This document shows, in pieces, positions 22,067 to 30,807 of a stretch of DNA of 64,000 nt. Position 1 is the stretch's first letter. The number at the start of each line of letters is the position of its first letter. The translations under genes were made by a program, and so were the position numbers. The notes beneath the pieces are model-generated. The model was given only the letters and a program-made list of their open reading frames with translations. It was not told where the DNA came from and searched no databases. Location: contig JAFXZM010000036.1 of the NCBI GenBank assembly GCA_017541275.1, forward strand, positions 22,641 through 86,640, in the 5' to 3' direction. Source of the stretch: Oscillospiraceae bacterium (GTDB taxonomy: Bacteria; Bacillota; Clostridia; Oscillospirales; Ruminococcaceae).

Positions 22067-24682
22067 TTGCAAATCAAAAAGGCAGCAGCGTCTCTTGCAG
22101 CATTTACGCTGCTCTGTACGGCTGTACCGTTTGCACCGGCGCAGCTCTCCAGTCTGACAGCAATCAGCGCGCATGCGGAAAATGCCGATGCCGATGCCGC
22201 GGCTTTCCTGACCGGCGCCGTCACTGACGGCAGCAATTACAAAATCGTCAGTGCAGACGGCGAAGTCACCTCGCTGAAAATGTGCGAACGTGTTTATAAT
22301 AACGGCGTGCAGTTTGCGATGAAATGGAGTCAGACGGGCGGCATTACACTGGATGTGTCGGGCTGCAAGACCCTCAGTTTCACGGCAGGCCATGTGGACG
22401 ATAACGTCGGCAGCGATACAACCATGAAGATCCTGCTGGACGGCGAGGAGTACCAGAGCATTCCGCTTTCCGGTACCTCGGAGCTGAAGGAGATTACCCT
22501 GCCGGTGCAGGATGTGTCCGCCGTTCAGATTTCTTTCACCGGACTGGGTTCCAACGGCGGCGTTTACGCGATCGCCGGCATCAAAACAGATACGCTGGAT
22601 GCCTCTGCTTACGGCAGCCCGATCTATCTCTCGTCTGCCGATATCGCCGCGCATGTGTTTAATCTGAACAACGGCACATACTGTCTGCCGTCAGGCGAGA
22701 ATAAGCTGAAAATGAGCGGCAGAACCTTCGAGGCCGGCGTCACTGCCGATCCGAACTGGAATTCCGGCGGCTATTTCGGCATCAATGTCGAAGGGCTTAA
22801 CACACTTTCCGTGACATTCGGCCATGTGGACGACACCGACTCCGGCAGCTCCAAGCTGGAAATCTATCTGGACGGCAACCTCTACAATACCTATGAGCTG
22901 ACCGAGCGCATGGCGCTTCAGACCGTTGAGCTGCCCGTGAAAAAACGCTTTTCCAGCGCGATTTTCATTATCCAAAACACCGACAATAAAAGTGCATCCT
23001 ACGGCTTTGCGGATTTCAAAACTGACAAGCTCACGGATGCACCCGCGGATTCTGCGCCGGAATATACCACCGGCAAGGATATTACCGATGCTGCCTTTGA
23101 CCTGAAAAACTGCACGGTTTATCCGATCGAAACCGGCAAATATGAGGAACCCAATCCCCTTTCCATAAACGGCCGCGACTATGACAACGGCATTGTCATG
23201 AACGTTAATTGGAATCAGTCCGCCGGCTTCGGCATCAATACCGAACACGCCGATGAGCTGACCTTTACAGTCGGCCATGCGGACGGGCTGAGCGGCGAGT
23301 CCTCCATGCTGCACATCTACCTGGACGGGCAGGAGTACAAGCTGCTCGGCGAGTTCAAGATGACCGAGCACATGCCGCTGCAAACAGTCACGCTCCCGGT
23401 CGCGAAGGTGCAGAGCGTTCAGTTCGTTCTGGATAACTGCGACAATAGCAGCGGCAGCTACGGCTTCACGGACTTCCGCACCTCGACTGCCGCGGATGCG
23501 GTGCCCTTCACTGTTCCGGAACGCAAAACCGGTGAGGATCTCGTCAATGACGTATTCAATCCCCGCAATGCCGACATCTACCCGATCCCGGGCGAGGGAC
23601 TCTTTGACGATCCGGAGCTGCTGGTCATGAACGGCCGCGCTTATGCGAACGGCGTGGTTCTGTCAAACAAATGGAGTACAGATGCATCTGTCGGCTTCAA
23701 CACCGATGAGATCGACACGCTGTCTTTCACGGTCGGTCACGCCGATGACAAAAACAAAACCGGTCAGAGTTCAAAACTGCGGATCTATCTGGACGGCACG
23801 GAGGATTATCGTTCCCCGCTGACGCTGACAGAGGATATGGCACTGAGAAACATCGAGCTGGACGTGACCGATGTGCAGAGCGTTGTGCTGATTCTTGAGA
23901 AAAACGTAACCAACTCATCCTCCTACGGAATCGCAAACCTGATGGCCGAAAAAGACGATAAGGTTGTTGCCGAGGACGAAGAACCCTTCACCGTTCCGTC
24001 CTACACCGACAGCGACAGCATCATAAATCAGGCATACAATCTTGTGAATACAGAACGGTTCGTCAACAATGCGGGCGAATACGAGCTGCCGGAAACCTTC
24101 TCGGTCGGCGGCACGGAATACACATCCGGCCTGATTATGACCCCGAAATGGAACGAAGCTGCATGGTTCGGCGTCAATACCGATGAGATCGGTCAGCTCT
24201 GCTGCAAGATCGGCCATGTGGACGGCGAAGGCAGCGAGGCGGCAACCTTGACCGTTTATGCGGACGGCGATGTGTACCAGCCCTATGCGGAGCTGAAGCT
24301 GACTGCGGATATGGCGCAGACCGAACTCACGATTCCCGCAAGAGACGCGCAGAGCGTTGTCTTCTGCATCCGGAAAACCACTTCTTCCAACACCAAGTAT
24401 GCAATCACGGATTTCTCGATGAAGGAAGCAACCCCGCGAATTCTCGGCGATGTCTCCGGCAATGACGAGATCGGTGCCGATGACGCGCAGATGGTGCTGA
24501 AGGCCTATGTCAATCTGCTCGCAGGCAAAAAAGACGGTCTGAACGACTCCAAGCGCAAGGCTGCCGATATCGACGGCGACGGTGAGATCACCGCGACCGA
24601 TGCGCAGATTATTCTGAAGTACTATGTCAACATGCTCGCCGGCAAGGATGTGACATGGGAAGACCTGATCCCGAAGAAATAA
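22067..24682 (+). CDS. Secreted protein of five NPCBM-like modules with dockerin
   Basis: An 871-residue exported protein. I prefer TTG 22067, which has AAGGAAG eight bases upstream, over ATG 22049, which has no ribosome site. Residues 1-36 form the signal peptide. Five modules of about 145 residues follow, each with a variant of NGV....W......FGINTxxxxxLxFxxGHxDG and a IYLDG strand, as in NPCBM-type beta-sandwich glycan-binding domains. The C-terminus (about 792-871) is a type I dockerin: GDVSGNDEIGADDAQMVLK and ADIDGDGEITATDAQIILK. There is no enzymatic domain. It should sit on a cellulosome and add glycan-binding capacity. Confidence 0.87.
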   Translation: MQIKKAAASLAAFTLLCTAVPFAPAQLSSLTAISAHAENADADAAAFLTGAVTDGSNYKIVSADGEVTSLKMCERVYNNGVQFAMKWSQTGGITLDVSGCKTLSFTAGHVDDNVGSDTTMKILLDGEEYQSIPLSGTSELKEITLPVQDVSAVQISFTGLGSNGGVYAIAGIKTDTLDASAYGSPIYLSSADIAAHVFNLNNGTYCLPSGENKLKMSGRTFEAGVTADPNWNSGGYFGINVEGLNTLSVTFGHVDDTDSGSSKLEIYLDGNLYNTYELTERMALQTVELPVKKRFSSAIFIIQNTDNKSASYGFADFKTDKLTDAPADSAPEYTTGKDITDAAFDLKNCTVYPIETGKYEEPNPLSINGRDYDNGIVMNVNWNQSAGFGINTEHADELTFTVGHADGLSGESSMLHIYLDGQEYKLLGEFKMTEHMPLQTVTLPVAKVQSVQFVLDNCDNSSGSYGFTDFRTSTAADAVPFTVPERKTGEDLVNDVFNPRNADIYPIPGEGLFDDPELLVMNGRAYANGVVLSNKWSTDASVGFNTDEIDTLSFTVGHADDKNKTGQSSKLRIYLDGTEDYRSPLTLTEDMALRNIELDVTDVQSVVLILEKNVTNSSSYGIANLMAEKDDKVVAEDEEPFTVPSYTDSDSIINQAYNLVNTERFVNNAGEYELPETFSVGGTEYTSGLIMTPKWNEAAWFGVNTDEIGQLCCKIGHVDGEGSEAATLTVYADGDVYQPYAELKLTADMAQTELTIPARDAQSVVFCIRKTTSSNTKYAITDFSMKEATPRILGDVSGNDEIGADDAQMVLKAYVNLLAGKKDGLNDSKRKAADIDGDGEITATDAQIILKYYVNMLAGKDVTWEDLIPKK

Positions 24683-24698
24683 TGCTCTGAAAATGCAT

Positions 24699-24726
24699 CC
24701 CCCGGTACTGTCTGAAGTACCGGGGG
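24699..24726 (+). terminator. Terminator after the NPCBM-dockerin gene
   Basis: Perfect stem CCCCCGGTAC / GTACCGGGGG with an eight-base loop, followed by ATTGCTGTTTG. Confidence 0.75.
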
Positions 24727-24768
24727 ATTGCTGTTTGATAAAACAGTGGCGTGCGGCAATTCCCTGCT

Positions 24769-25233
24769 CTACACGATCAGCAGCAATATGCCGTACAGGA
24801 CAGAGGCGGCTGTGCCGTATAGAATCACCGGGCCCGCGATCGTGAAAATCTTTGTGCCGACACCCAGAATATATCCCTCCGTCCGCGCCTCAACGGCCGC
24901 CGATGCAACCGCATTCGCAAAGCCGGTCACCGGAACAAGCGTGCCCGCGCCGCCGTGCTTCGCGAGCTTCTCGTAATACCCAAGCCCCGTCAGCAGCGCC
25001 GAGCAGAATACCAGTATCACCGAAACCCATGTTCCTGCCGTTTCCTGCGGCAGCCCGCGCCGCAGCAAAAACTGCCGCAGAAGCTCCCCCGTCAGACAGA
25101 TGCCGCCGCCGATCACAAATGCCTTGATGCATGTCGCCGTGACATTCGTGCGGCGGGAGGCGCGTGCTATCATCTCCGCATATACTCCCTGCGCAGGCTC
25201 CTTTGCACCCTGTGAATGAACGATGCCGTTCAT
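24769..25233 (-). CDS. spoVAC: Stage V sporulation protein AC
   Basis: A 154-residue membrane protein with the SpoVAC signature: NVTATCIKAFVIGGGICLTGE (read in parts), then PVTGFANAVASAAVEARTEG, a loop strongly conserved in SpoVAC/SpoVAE. SpoVA proteins form the channel that moves dipicolinic acid into the forespore and out on germination. ATG 25233 follows GGAGCTGATTAT. The usual partners spoVAD and spoVAE are not next to it, which is unusual. Confidence 0.88.
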   Translation of the reverse strand: MNGIVHSQGAKEPAQGVYAEMIARASRRTNVTATCIKAFVIGGGICLTGELLRQFLLRRGLPQETAGTWVSVILVFCSALLTGLGYYEKLAKHGGAGTLVPVTGFANAVASAAVEARTEGYILGVGTKIFTIAGPVILYGTAASVLYGILLLIV

Positions 25234-25345
25234 ATAATCAGCTCCCTTCCGCTCTGTTTCGGATAGTGTTCCCGCCGGGGCCGCGCTTATGCGCGGAAAC
25301 AGAAAAAACGTCGGCTTTTTGATGTAAAATTTCTTCAGAAAGCAC

Positions 25346-25374
25346 TTGCCTTTTTGCAGAAAATAGAGTATAAT
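25346..25374 (+). promoter_or_regulatory. Promoter of the oadG-oadB run
   Basis: TTGCCT (25346-25351), 17 bases, TATAAT (25369-25374). Confidence 0.75.
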
Positions 25375-25408
25375 AAATATGTATGTAAAATTCGAGGGAG
25401 GTCATTCC

Positions 25409-25906
25409 ATGTTTATTCATCCGACCCTGCTTGCAGATGCTTCCGGTCAGATCCTGGAGGAAATCACAGAGCAGGTGACTGCGAAACCGGAAAAGATCCT
25501 GCAAGGCACGGAAAAAATGGACGGCACACAGATCGCCGCCATGACAATCGTCGGACTGGCAGTCGTTTTTTCTGCACTGCTCATTCTGGTCATTTTTCTG
25601 TATCTGTCCGGCGGCATCTTCAAATCGGCAGGAAAGCAAAAGAAATCCGCGCCCGAAAAAGCTGCTCCCGCAAAGCCTGCACCGGCCGCAAAGCCCGCCG
25701 CGGTCAGACAGCCGCCGAAGGCTCCTGCTCCCGCCGCAGCAGATGACAGCGAGGTCATTGCCGTCATTATGGCTGCAATCGCCGCCATGGGCGCTGCCGA
25801 CGGAAAGCAGTATAAGCTGCATTCGGTCAGACAGGTCACAAGACGCGGCTCCGGCCGCTCCGTCTGGGCGCAGGCCGGCCTGAACGACGCTACAAAACCT
25901 TTCTGA
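25409..25906 (+). CDS. oadG: Sodium-pump decarboxylase gamma subunit
   Basis: A 165-residue protein: a short N-terminus, one membrane helix (about 44-68, MTIVGLAVVFSALLILVIFLY), then an Ala/Pro/Lys-rich linker and a C-terminal helical segment with VIAVIMAAIAAMGAADGKQY. This is the gamma-chain layout of sodium-translocating oxaloacetate/methylmalonyl-CoA decarboxylases, where gamma holds the soluble alpha subunit to the membrane beta subunit. GGGAGGTCATTCC precedes ATG 25409. The ending with SGRSVWAQAGL resembles gamma chains of acyl-CoA type pumps. Confidence 0.83.
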   Translation: MFIHPTLLADASGQILEEITEQVTAKPEKILQGTEKMDGTQIAAMTIVGLAVVFSALLILVIFLYLSGGIFKSAGKQKKSAPEKAAPAKPAPAAKPAAVRQPPKAPAPAAADDSEVIAVIMAAIAAMGAADGKQYKLHSVRQVTRRGSGRSVWAQAGLNDATKPF

Positions 25907-25954
25907 TTTTCTGCGCAGCATTTCAGTATAGATAAGATTTAGGAGGACTGCACA

Positions 25955-27166
25955 ATGGGCGGTGTAATAGATTTCTTTACCAATACCATCCAAGGCCTGT
26001 GGGAGGACAGCGGCATCCATGCGCTGTTCGCAAGCGGCGGCTGGAAAAATCTGCTGATGATTCTGATTTCCTTTGTGTTTATGTATCTGGCGATTGCCAA
26101 GGGCTTTGAGCCGCTGCTGCTGCTGCCGATCTCGTTCGGCATGCTGCTGACAAATCTGCCGATGGCAGAGCTCTACCACGCCGACCTCTGGCAGCTCGTG
26201 GACGGGCATGTCAATTACGGAAGGGTGCTAAGGGACGGCGGATTGCTGGATATTCTGTATCTGGGCGTGAAATTGCAGCTCTATCCCCCGCTGATCTTCC
26301 TCGGCATCGGATGTATGACCGACTTCTCCCCGCTGATCGCGAACCCCAAGAGCTTCCTGCTCGGCGCCGCGGCTCAGGGCGGCATCTTCTTCACCTTCGT
26401 CGTTGCGGGTCTGCTCGGCTTTACCGCCGCGGAGGCCGGCTCCATCGCCATTATCGGCGGCGCCGACGGCCCGACTGCAATCTATGTTTCGACCCGCCTG
26501 CTCACCGGCGGCGGTGCAATCACGACGGGTAATATCGCACTCGCGGCATATACTTATATGGCGCTCGTCCCGATCATTCAGCCGCCGATTATGCGGGCGC
26601 TCACCACGAAAAAACAGCGCGCCGTTAAAATGGAGCAGCTCAGAACGGTCTCCAAGACCGAACGGATCATCTTCCCGATCGCCGTTACAATCATCGTTTC
26701 CCTGCTGGTTCCGTCCGCAGCACCGCTCGTCGGCATGCTGATGTTCGGCAACCTGCTCAAGGAATCCGGCGTTGCGGCCAGACTGATCGACACCGCACAG
26801 AATGCACTGATGAATATTATCACGATCTTCCTCGGCGTTTCCGTCGGTGCAACGACCAAGGCTGACCAGATCTTCAGCCTGAAGTTCGGCGGCGTCATGC
26901 TGCTGGGCGTCATCGCGTTCTCGCTCGGCACGGCCTGCGGCCTGATCTTCGGTAAGATCATGTACCGCGTCACAGGCGGCAAGGTCAATCCGCTGATCGG
27001 CTCGGCCGGCGTTTCCGCCGTCCCGATGGCTGCTCGTATCTCCCAGAAGGTCGGCGCGGAGACCGATCCGACCAACTTCCTGCTGATGCACGCGATGGGT
27101 CCGAATGTCGCCGGCGTCATCGGCTCGGCAGTCGCGGCGGGCGTTCTGCTCTCCGTCATCGGCTGA
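25955..27166 (+). CDS. oadB: Sodium-translocating decarboxylase beta subunit
   Basis: A 403-residue protein of nine or more membrane helices with the conserved IGGADGPTAI (Asp171) that takes part in sodium transport coupled to decarboxylation of carboxybiotin, and a late GPNVAGVIGSAVAAG segment. TAGGAGGACTGCACA precedes ATG 25955. The carboxyltransferase alpha subunit and biotin carrier are absent from the window; they must be elsewhere if the pump works. Substrate (oxaloacetate, methylmalonyl-CoA, glutaconyl-CoA) cannot be told from beta. Confidence 0.93.
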   Translation: MGGVIDFFTNTIQGLWEDSGIHALFASGGWKNLLMILISFVFMYLAIAKGFEPLLLLPISFGMLLTNLPMAELYHADLWQLVDGHVNYGRVLRDGGLLDILYLGVKLQLYPPLIFLGIGCMTDFSPLIANPKSFLLGAAAQGGIFFTFVVAGLLGFTAAEAGSIAIIGGADGPTAIYVSTRLLTGGGAITTGNIALAAYTYMALVPIIQPPIMRALTTKKQRAVKMEQLRTVSKTERIIFPIAVTIIVSLLVPSAAPLVGMLMFGNLLKESGVAARLIDTAQNALMNIITIFLGVSVGATTKADQIFSLKFGGVMLLGVIAFSLGTACGLIFGKIMYRVTGGKVNPLIGSAGVSAVPMAARISQKVGAETDPTNFLLMHAMGPNVAGVIGSAVAAGVLLSVIG

Positions 27167-27241
27167 TCTGTATAACCGAACAGTATGGACTGTGCCGCCG
27201 CTGCTTCCGGCGGCACAATGCAAAATATGAGGAGGTTTGCT

Positions 27242-29857
27242 ATGAAAGAGTATCCGATCGTTGACACAGTGGATGCGCTGAAGGCTCTGCTCGCAAGAGT
27301 ACGGAAAGCGCAGGAGGAATTCTCGTCATTCCCGCAGGAAAAGGTTGATGCGATTTTCCGTGCCGCGGCAATCGCTGCCAATCAGGCACGCATCCCGCTC
27401 GCAAAAATGGCGGTCGCGGAGACCGGCATGGGCGTTGTGGAGGACAAGGTCATCAAGAATCACTTTGCTTCGGAATATATCTACAATGCATACCGCGATA
27501 CCAAAACCTGCGGCGTGATCGAACGCAATGAATCCATGGGCACCATGCGCATCGCTGAGCCGATCGGCGTCATCGCGGCGGTCATTCCGACCACGAACCC
27601 GACCTCGACCGCGATCTTTAAGACGCTGATTACCCTGAAAACCCGCAACGGCATCATTATCTCTCCACACCCCAGAGCCAAGGAATCAACCATTGCTGCG
27701 GCTAAGGTCGTCGCGGAGGCAGCCTATGCAGCCGGTGCGCCGGAGGGACTGATCGGCTGGATCGACAAGCCGAGCCTCGACATGACGAATACCGTCATGC
27801 GCTATTCCGATATCATTCTCGCGACCGGCGGCCCCGGCATGGTCAATGCCGCCTATTCCAGCGGCAAGCCGGCAGTCGGCGTCGGTGCGGGCAATACCCC
27901 CGCAATTATCGACGATTCTGCGGACATCACCCTTGCAGTCAACTCGATCATTCACTCCAAAACCTTCGATAACGGCATGATCTGTGCCTCCGAGCAGTCC
28001 ACGATCGTGCTCGACAGCATTTATGATGCGGTCAAAGCGGAGTTTGAAGCCCGCGGCTGCTATTTTCTCAAGGGCGAGGAGCTCGATAAGGTGCGCCGCA
28101 CCATCATCATCAACGGCTCGCTGAATGCGAAAATCGTCGGACAGAAGGCGCATACCATTGCACAGCTCTCCGGCGTGGAGGTCCCCGAAACCGCCAAGAT
28201 CCTGATCGGTGAGGTCGAGGATGTCAGCATCGACGAGGAATTCGCACACGAAAAGCTCTCGCCGGTGCTCGCAATGTACCGCGCTAAGGACTTTGAGGAT
28301 GCCGTGCAGAAGGCGGAGCGCCTGATCGCGGACGGCGGCTACGGTCATACCTCCTCCGTGTACCTCAATGCCGTCACGGAACGCGCCAAGATCGACACCA
28401 TGGCGGCCCGCATGAAAACCTGCCGCATTCTCGTCAATACTCCGTCCTCGCAGGGCGGCATCGGCGACCTCTATAACTTCAACCTGACCCCGTCGCTGAC
28501 GCTGGGCTGCGGCTCGTGGGGCGGTAATTCCGTCAGCGAGAACGTCGGCGTCAAGCATCTGCTCAATATCAAGACTGTCGCCGAAAGGAGAGAGAATATG
28601 CTCTGGTTCCGTGCGCCGGAAAAGGTCTATATCAAGCAGGGCTGCCTGCCCGTCGCGCTTGATGAACTCGGCAAGGTGATGCACAAAAAGCGTGCGTTTA
28701 TCGTCACCGACAGCTTCCTCTTCAAAAACGGCTACACCAAGGCAATCACCGACAAGCTCGATGCCATGGGCATCGTTCACAGCACCTTCTTTGAGGTCGC
28801 GCCTGACCCGTCGCTGGGCTCCGCGAAGAAGGGTGCAGAGGCAATGACTGCCTTCCAGCCGGATGTCATCATCGCAGTCGGCGGCGGCTCGGCCATGGAT
28901 GCCGGCAAGATCATGTGGGTCATGTATGAGCACCCGGAGGCCGATTTCATGGATATGGCAATGCGCTTCTGCGATATCCGCAAGCGCATCTATACCTTCC
29001 CGAAAATGGGCGAAAAGGCATACTTTGTCGCCGTTCCGACCTCTGCCGGCACCGGCTCGGAGGTCACCCCGTTCGCGGTCATTACCGACGAAAGCAGCGG
29101 CGTGAAGTATCCGCTCGCTGACTATGAGCTGATGCCGAATATGGCAATCGTTGACCCGGATATGATGAAAACTGCGCCCAAGAGCCTGACCTCTGCCTCC
29201 GGTATTGATGTTGCGACACATGCCCTTGAAGCCTATGCCTCGATGCTCGCGACCGACTACACCGACGGCCTCGCCCTGCGCTCGCTGAAGCTCGTGTTCG
29301 AGAACCTGCCGCGCACCTATCAGAACGGCGTCAATGACCCCGCAGCATGGGAGAAAATGGCAAATGCCGCAACAATGGCGGGCATGGCATTCGCAAACGC
29401 TTTCCTCGGCGTCTGCCACTCCATGGCGCACAAGCTCGGCGCATTCCACCACATCCCGCACGGCGTTGCGAATGCGCTGATGCTGGAGCAGGTGCTCCGG
29501 TTCAATGCCGCGGAGGTTCCGCCGAAAATGGGTACCTTCCCGCAGTACAGCTATCCGCATACCCTCGCACGCTATGCGGAGGTCGCGGATTACCTCGGAC
29601 TCGGCGGCAGAACACCCGAAAAGAAGCTCGAAGCACTTATCAAGGCGCTCAATGAACTGAAAACACTGATCGGCATTCCGGACAGCATCAGGGAATGGGG
29701 CATTGATGAGGAGAAATTCCTCGCCTCACTTGATGCAATGTCTGAGCAGGCCTTCGACGACCAGTGTACCGGCGCGAACCCGCGCTATCCGCTGATCGCT
29801 GAGATCAAACAGATGTATCTCAACGCATATTACGGCAAGAATAAGGAAACTGTGTAA
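27242..29857 (+). CDS. adhE: Bifunctional acetaldehyde-CoA/alcohol dehydrogenase
   Basis: An 871-residue fusion enzyme that reduces acetyl-CoA to ethanol in two NADH-dependent steps. The N-terminal aldehyde dehydrogenase has the acyl-accepting Cys248 in NGMICASEQS and the VGVGAGNTP loop. The C-terminal iron-dependent alcohol dehydrogenase (from about 460) shows GGGSAMDAGK, PTSAGTGSEVTPFAV, and the metal ligands in HALEAYAS and HKLGAFHHIPHGVANA. GAGGAGGTTTGCT precedes ATG 27242. A GTGCCGCC / GGCGGCAC stem lies in the 75-base gap after oadB. I see no clear Rex operator. Confidence 0.97.
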   Translation: MKEYPIVDTVDALKALLARVRKAQEEFSSFPQEKVDAIFRAAAIAANQARIPLAKMAVAETGMGVVEDKVIKNHFASEYIYNAYRDTKTCGVIERNESMGTMRIAEPIGVIAAVIPTTNPTSTAIFKTLITLKTRNGIIISPHPRAKESTIAAAKVVAEAAYAAGAPEGLIGWIDKPSLDMTNTVMRYSDIILATGGPGMVNAAYSSGKPAVGVGAGNTPAIIDDSADITLAVNSIIHSKTFDNGMICASEQSTIVLDSIYDAVKAEFEARGCYFLKGEELDKVRRTIIINGSLNAKIVGQKAHTIAQLSGVEVPETAKILIGEVEDVSIDEEFAHEKLSPVLAMYRAKDFEDAVQKAERLIADGGYGHTSSVYLNAVTERAKIDTMAARMKTCRILVNTPSSQGGIGDLYNFNLTPSLTLGCGSWGGNSVSENVGVKHLLNIKTVAERRENMLWFRAPEKVYIKQGCLPVALDELGKVMHKKRAFIVTDSFLFKNGYTKAITDKLDAMGIVHSTFFEVAPDPSLGSAKKGAEAMTAFQPDVIIAVGGGSAMDAGKIMWVMYEHPEADFMDMAMRFCDIRKRIYTFPKMGEKAYFVAVPTSAGTGSEVTPFAVITDESSGVKYPLADYELMPNMAIVDPDMMKTAPKSLTSASGIDVATHALEAYASMLATDYTDGLALRSLKLVFENLPRTYQNGVNDPAAWEKMANAATMAGMAFANAFLGVCHSMAHKLGAFHHIPHGVANALMLEQVLRFNAAEVPPKMGTFPQYSYPHTLARYAEVADYLGLGGRTPEKKLEALIKALNELKTLIGIPDSIREWGIDEEKFLASLDAMSEQAFDDQCTGANPRYPLIAEIKQMYLNAYYGKNKETV

Positions 29858-29870
29858 AGGGGGTTATGAT

Positions 29871-30632
29871 ATGACAGTGCAGGAAGACAAGATCATCGCA
29901 AGACGCGCAAATAAGATCATTTACCGCGAGGGCGATACGGTCGTCAAGCTGTTCGATGCGGCTTATTCCAAGGCGTCTGTGCTGAATGAGGCGCTGAATC
30001 AGGCGCGTGTCGAGGAAACAGACCTCAATATTCCCAAAATCCATGAGGTTTTCAAAACCGCAGAGGGCGAATGGGCTATCCGCTCGGATTATATCGAGGG
30101 CAAGACCTTACAGCAGCTCATGGACGAGAATCCCGACAAGCGCGACGAGTACCTGAAGCAGCTTGTCGAGCTGCAAATGCTCATCCACACCAAGCGCGCA
30201 CCGCTGCTGACCAAGCTGAAGGACAAAATGCACCGCAAAATCAGCGACAGCAAGTTTGAGGCGACCGTCCGCTTCGAGCTGCATACCCGTCTGGAGGGCA
30301 TGCCCAAGCACAAGAAGGTCTGCCACGGCGACTTCAACGCCTCGAATGTCATCATCACCCCGGACGGCACCCCGTTTATCATCGACTGGGCACACGCCAC
30401 GCAGGGCAATGCGTCCGCGGATGTCGCCCGCACCTACCTGTACCTGATGCTCAACGGGCAGGAACAGCTTGCAAAGGATTACCTAAAGCTGTTCTGCAAA
30501 ATGAGCGATACCGCGATTCAGTATGTGCAGAACTGGATGCCGATTGTTGCGGCATCACAGTCCGTCAAGGAGAACAATCCTGAGGATTTCGAGCTGCTCT
30601 CCCGCTGGGTCAATGTCGTCGATTACGTGTAA
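29871..30632 (+). CDS. Aminoglycoside phosphotransferase-family kinase
   Basis: A 253-residue small-molecule kinase-like protein. Kinase motifs are VVKLF (Lys26, ATP binding), HGDFNASNVII (Asp154, catalytic) and IIDWAHA (Asp172, metal). The overall form resembles the TIGR02172-type group of the APH/choline kinase superfamily, whose substrates are mostly unknown. It follows adhE by 13 bases with GGGGGTTATGAT before its ATG, so it is probably co-transcribed. It need not confer drug resistance. Confidence 0.85.
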   Translation: MTVQEDKIIARRANKIIYREGDTVVKLFDAAYSKASVLNEALNQARVEETDLNIPKIHEVFKTAEGEWAIRSDYIEGKTLQQLMDENPDKRDEYLKQLVELQMLIHTKRAPLLTKLKDKMHRKISDSKFEATVRFELHTRLEGMPKHKKVCHGDFNASNVIITPDGTPFIIDWAHATQGNASADVARTYLYLMLNGQEQLAKDYLKLFCKMSDTAIQYVQNWMPIVAASQSVKENNPEDFELLSRWVNVVDYV

Positions 30633-30635
30633 ACA

Positions 30636-30669
30636 AAAGCGCACACCGTGAACATGCGGTGTGCGCTTT
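30636..30669 (+). terminator. Terminator of the oad-adhE run
   Basis: Stem AAAGCGCACACCG / CGGTGTGCGCTTT with an eight-base loop and TGTTTGTT tail. Confidence 0.9.
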
Positions 30670-30699
30670 GTTTGTTAAGTAATCCACAGCCTGTCATAA

Positions 30700-30790
30700 T
30701 GAATGCTTTTGGTTTGTCAGCTTTGCAGGCGTTCGCTTTCTTTCAAAAAGCTCGCGGAGCTCAGAGACAGCAAACAGAATGCCCCTGGGC
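30700..30790 (+). repeat. Dispersed repeat module gamma
   Basis: CTTTTGGTTTGTCAGCTTTG, then CAGGCGTTCGCTTTCTTTC and AAAAAGCTCGCGG. It matches copies at 46.1 and 50.1 kb and, reversed, at 14.3 kb. Confidence 0.75.
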
Positions 30791-30807
30791 AGCTTATCGT
30801 ATCCGCA

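Noticed and set aside
27686-29560. Long minus-strand frame opposite adhE
   Set aside because: Antisense shadow of a clear enzyme gene, with His/Asp/Arg-rich composition typical of such shadows.
29871-30632. Aminoglycoside resistance gene
   Set aside because: Only the kinase superfamily motifs are present; context with adhE and lack of mobile elements argue for a housekeeping kinase.
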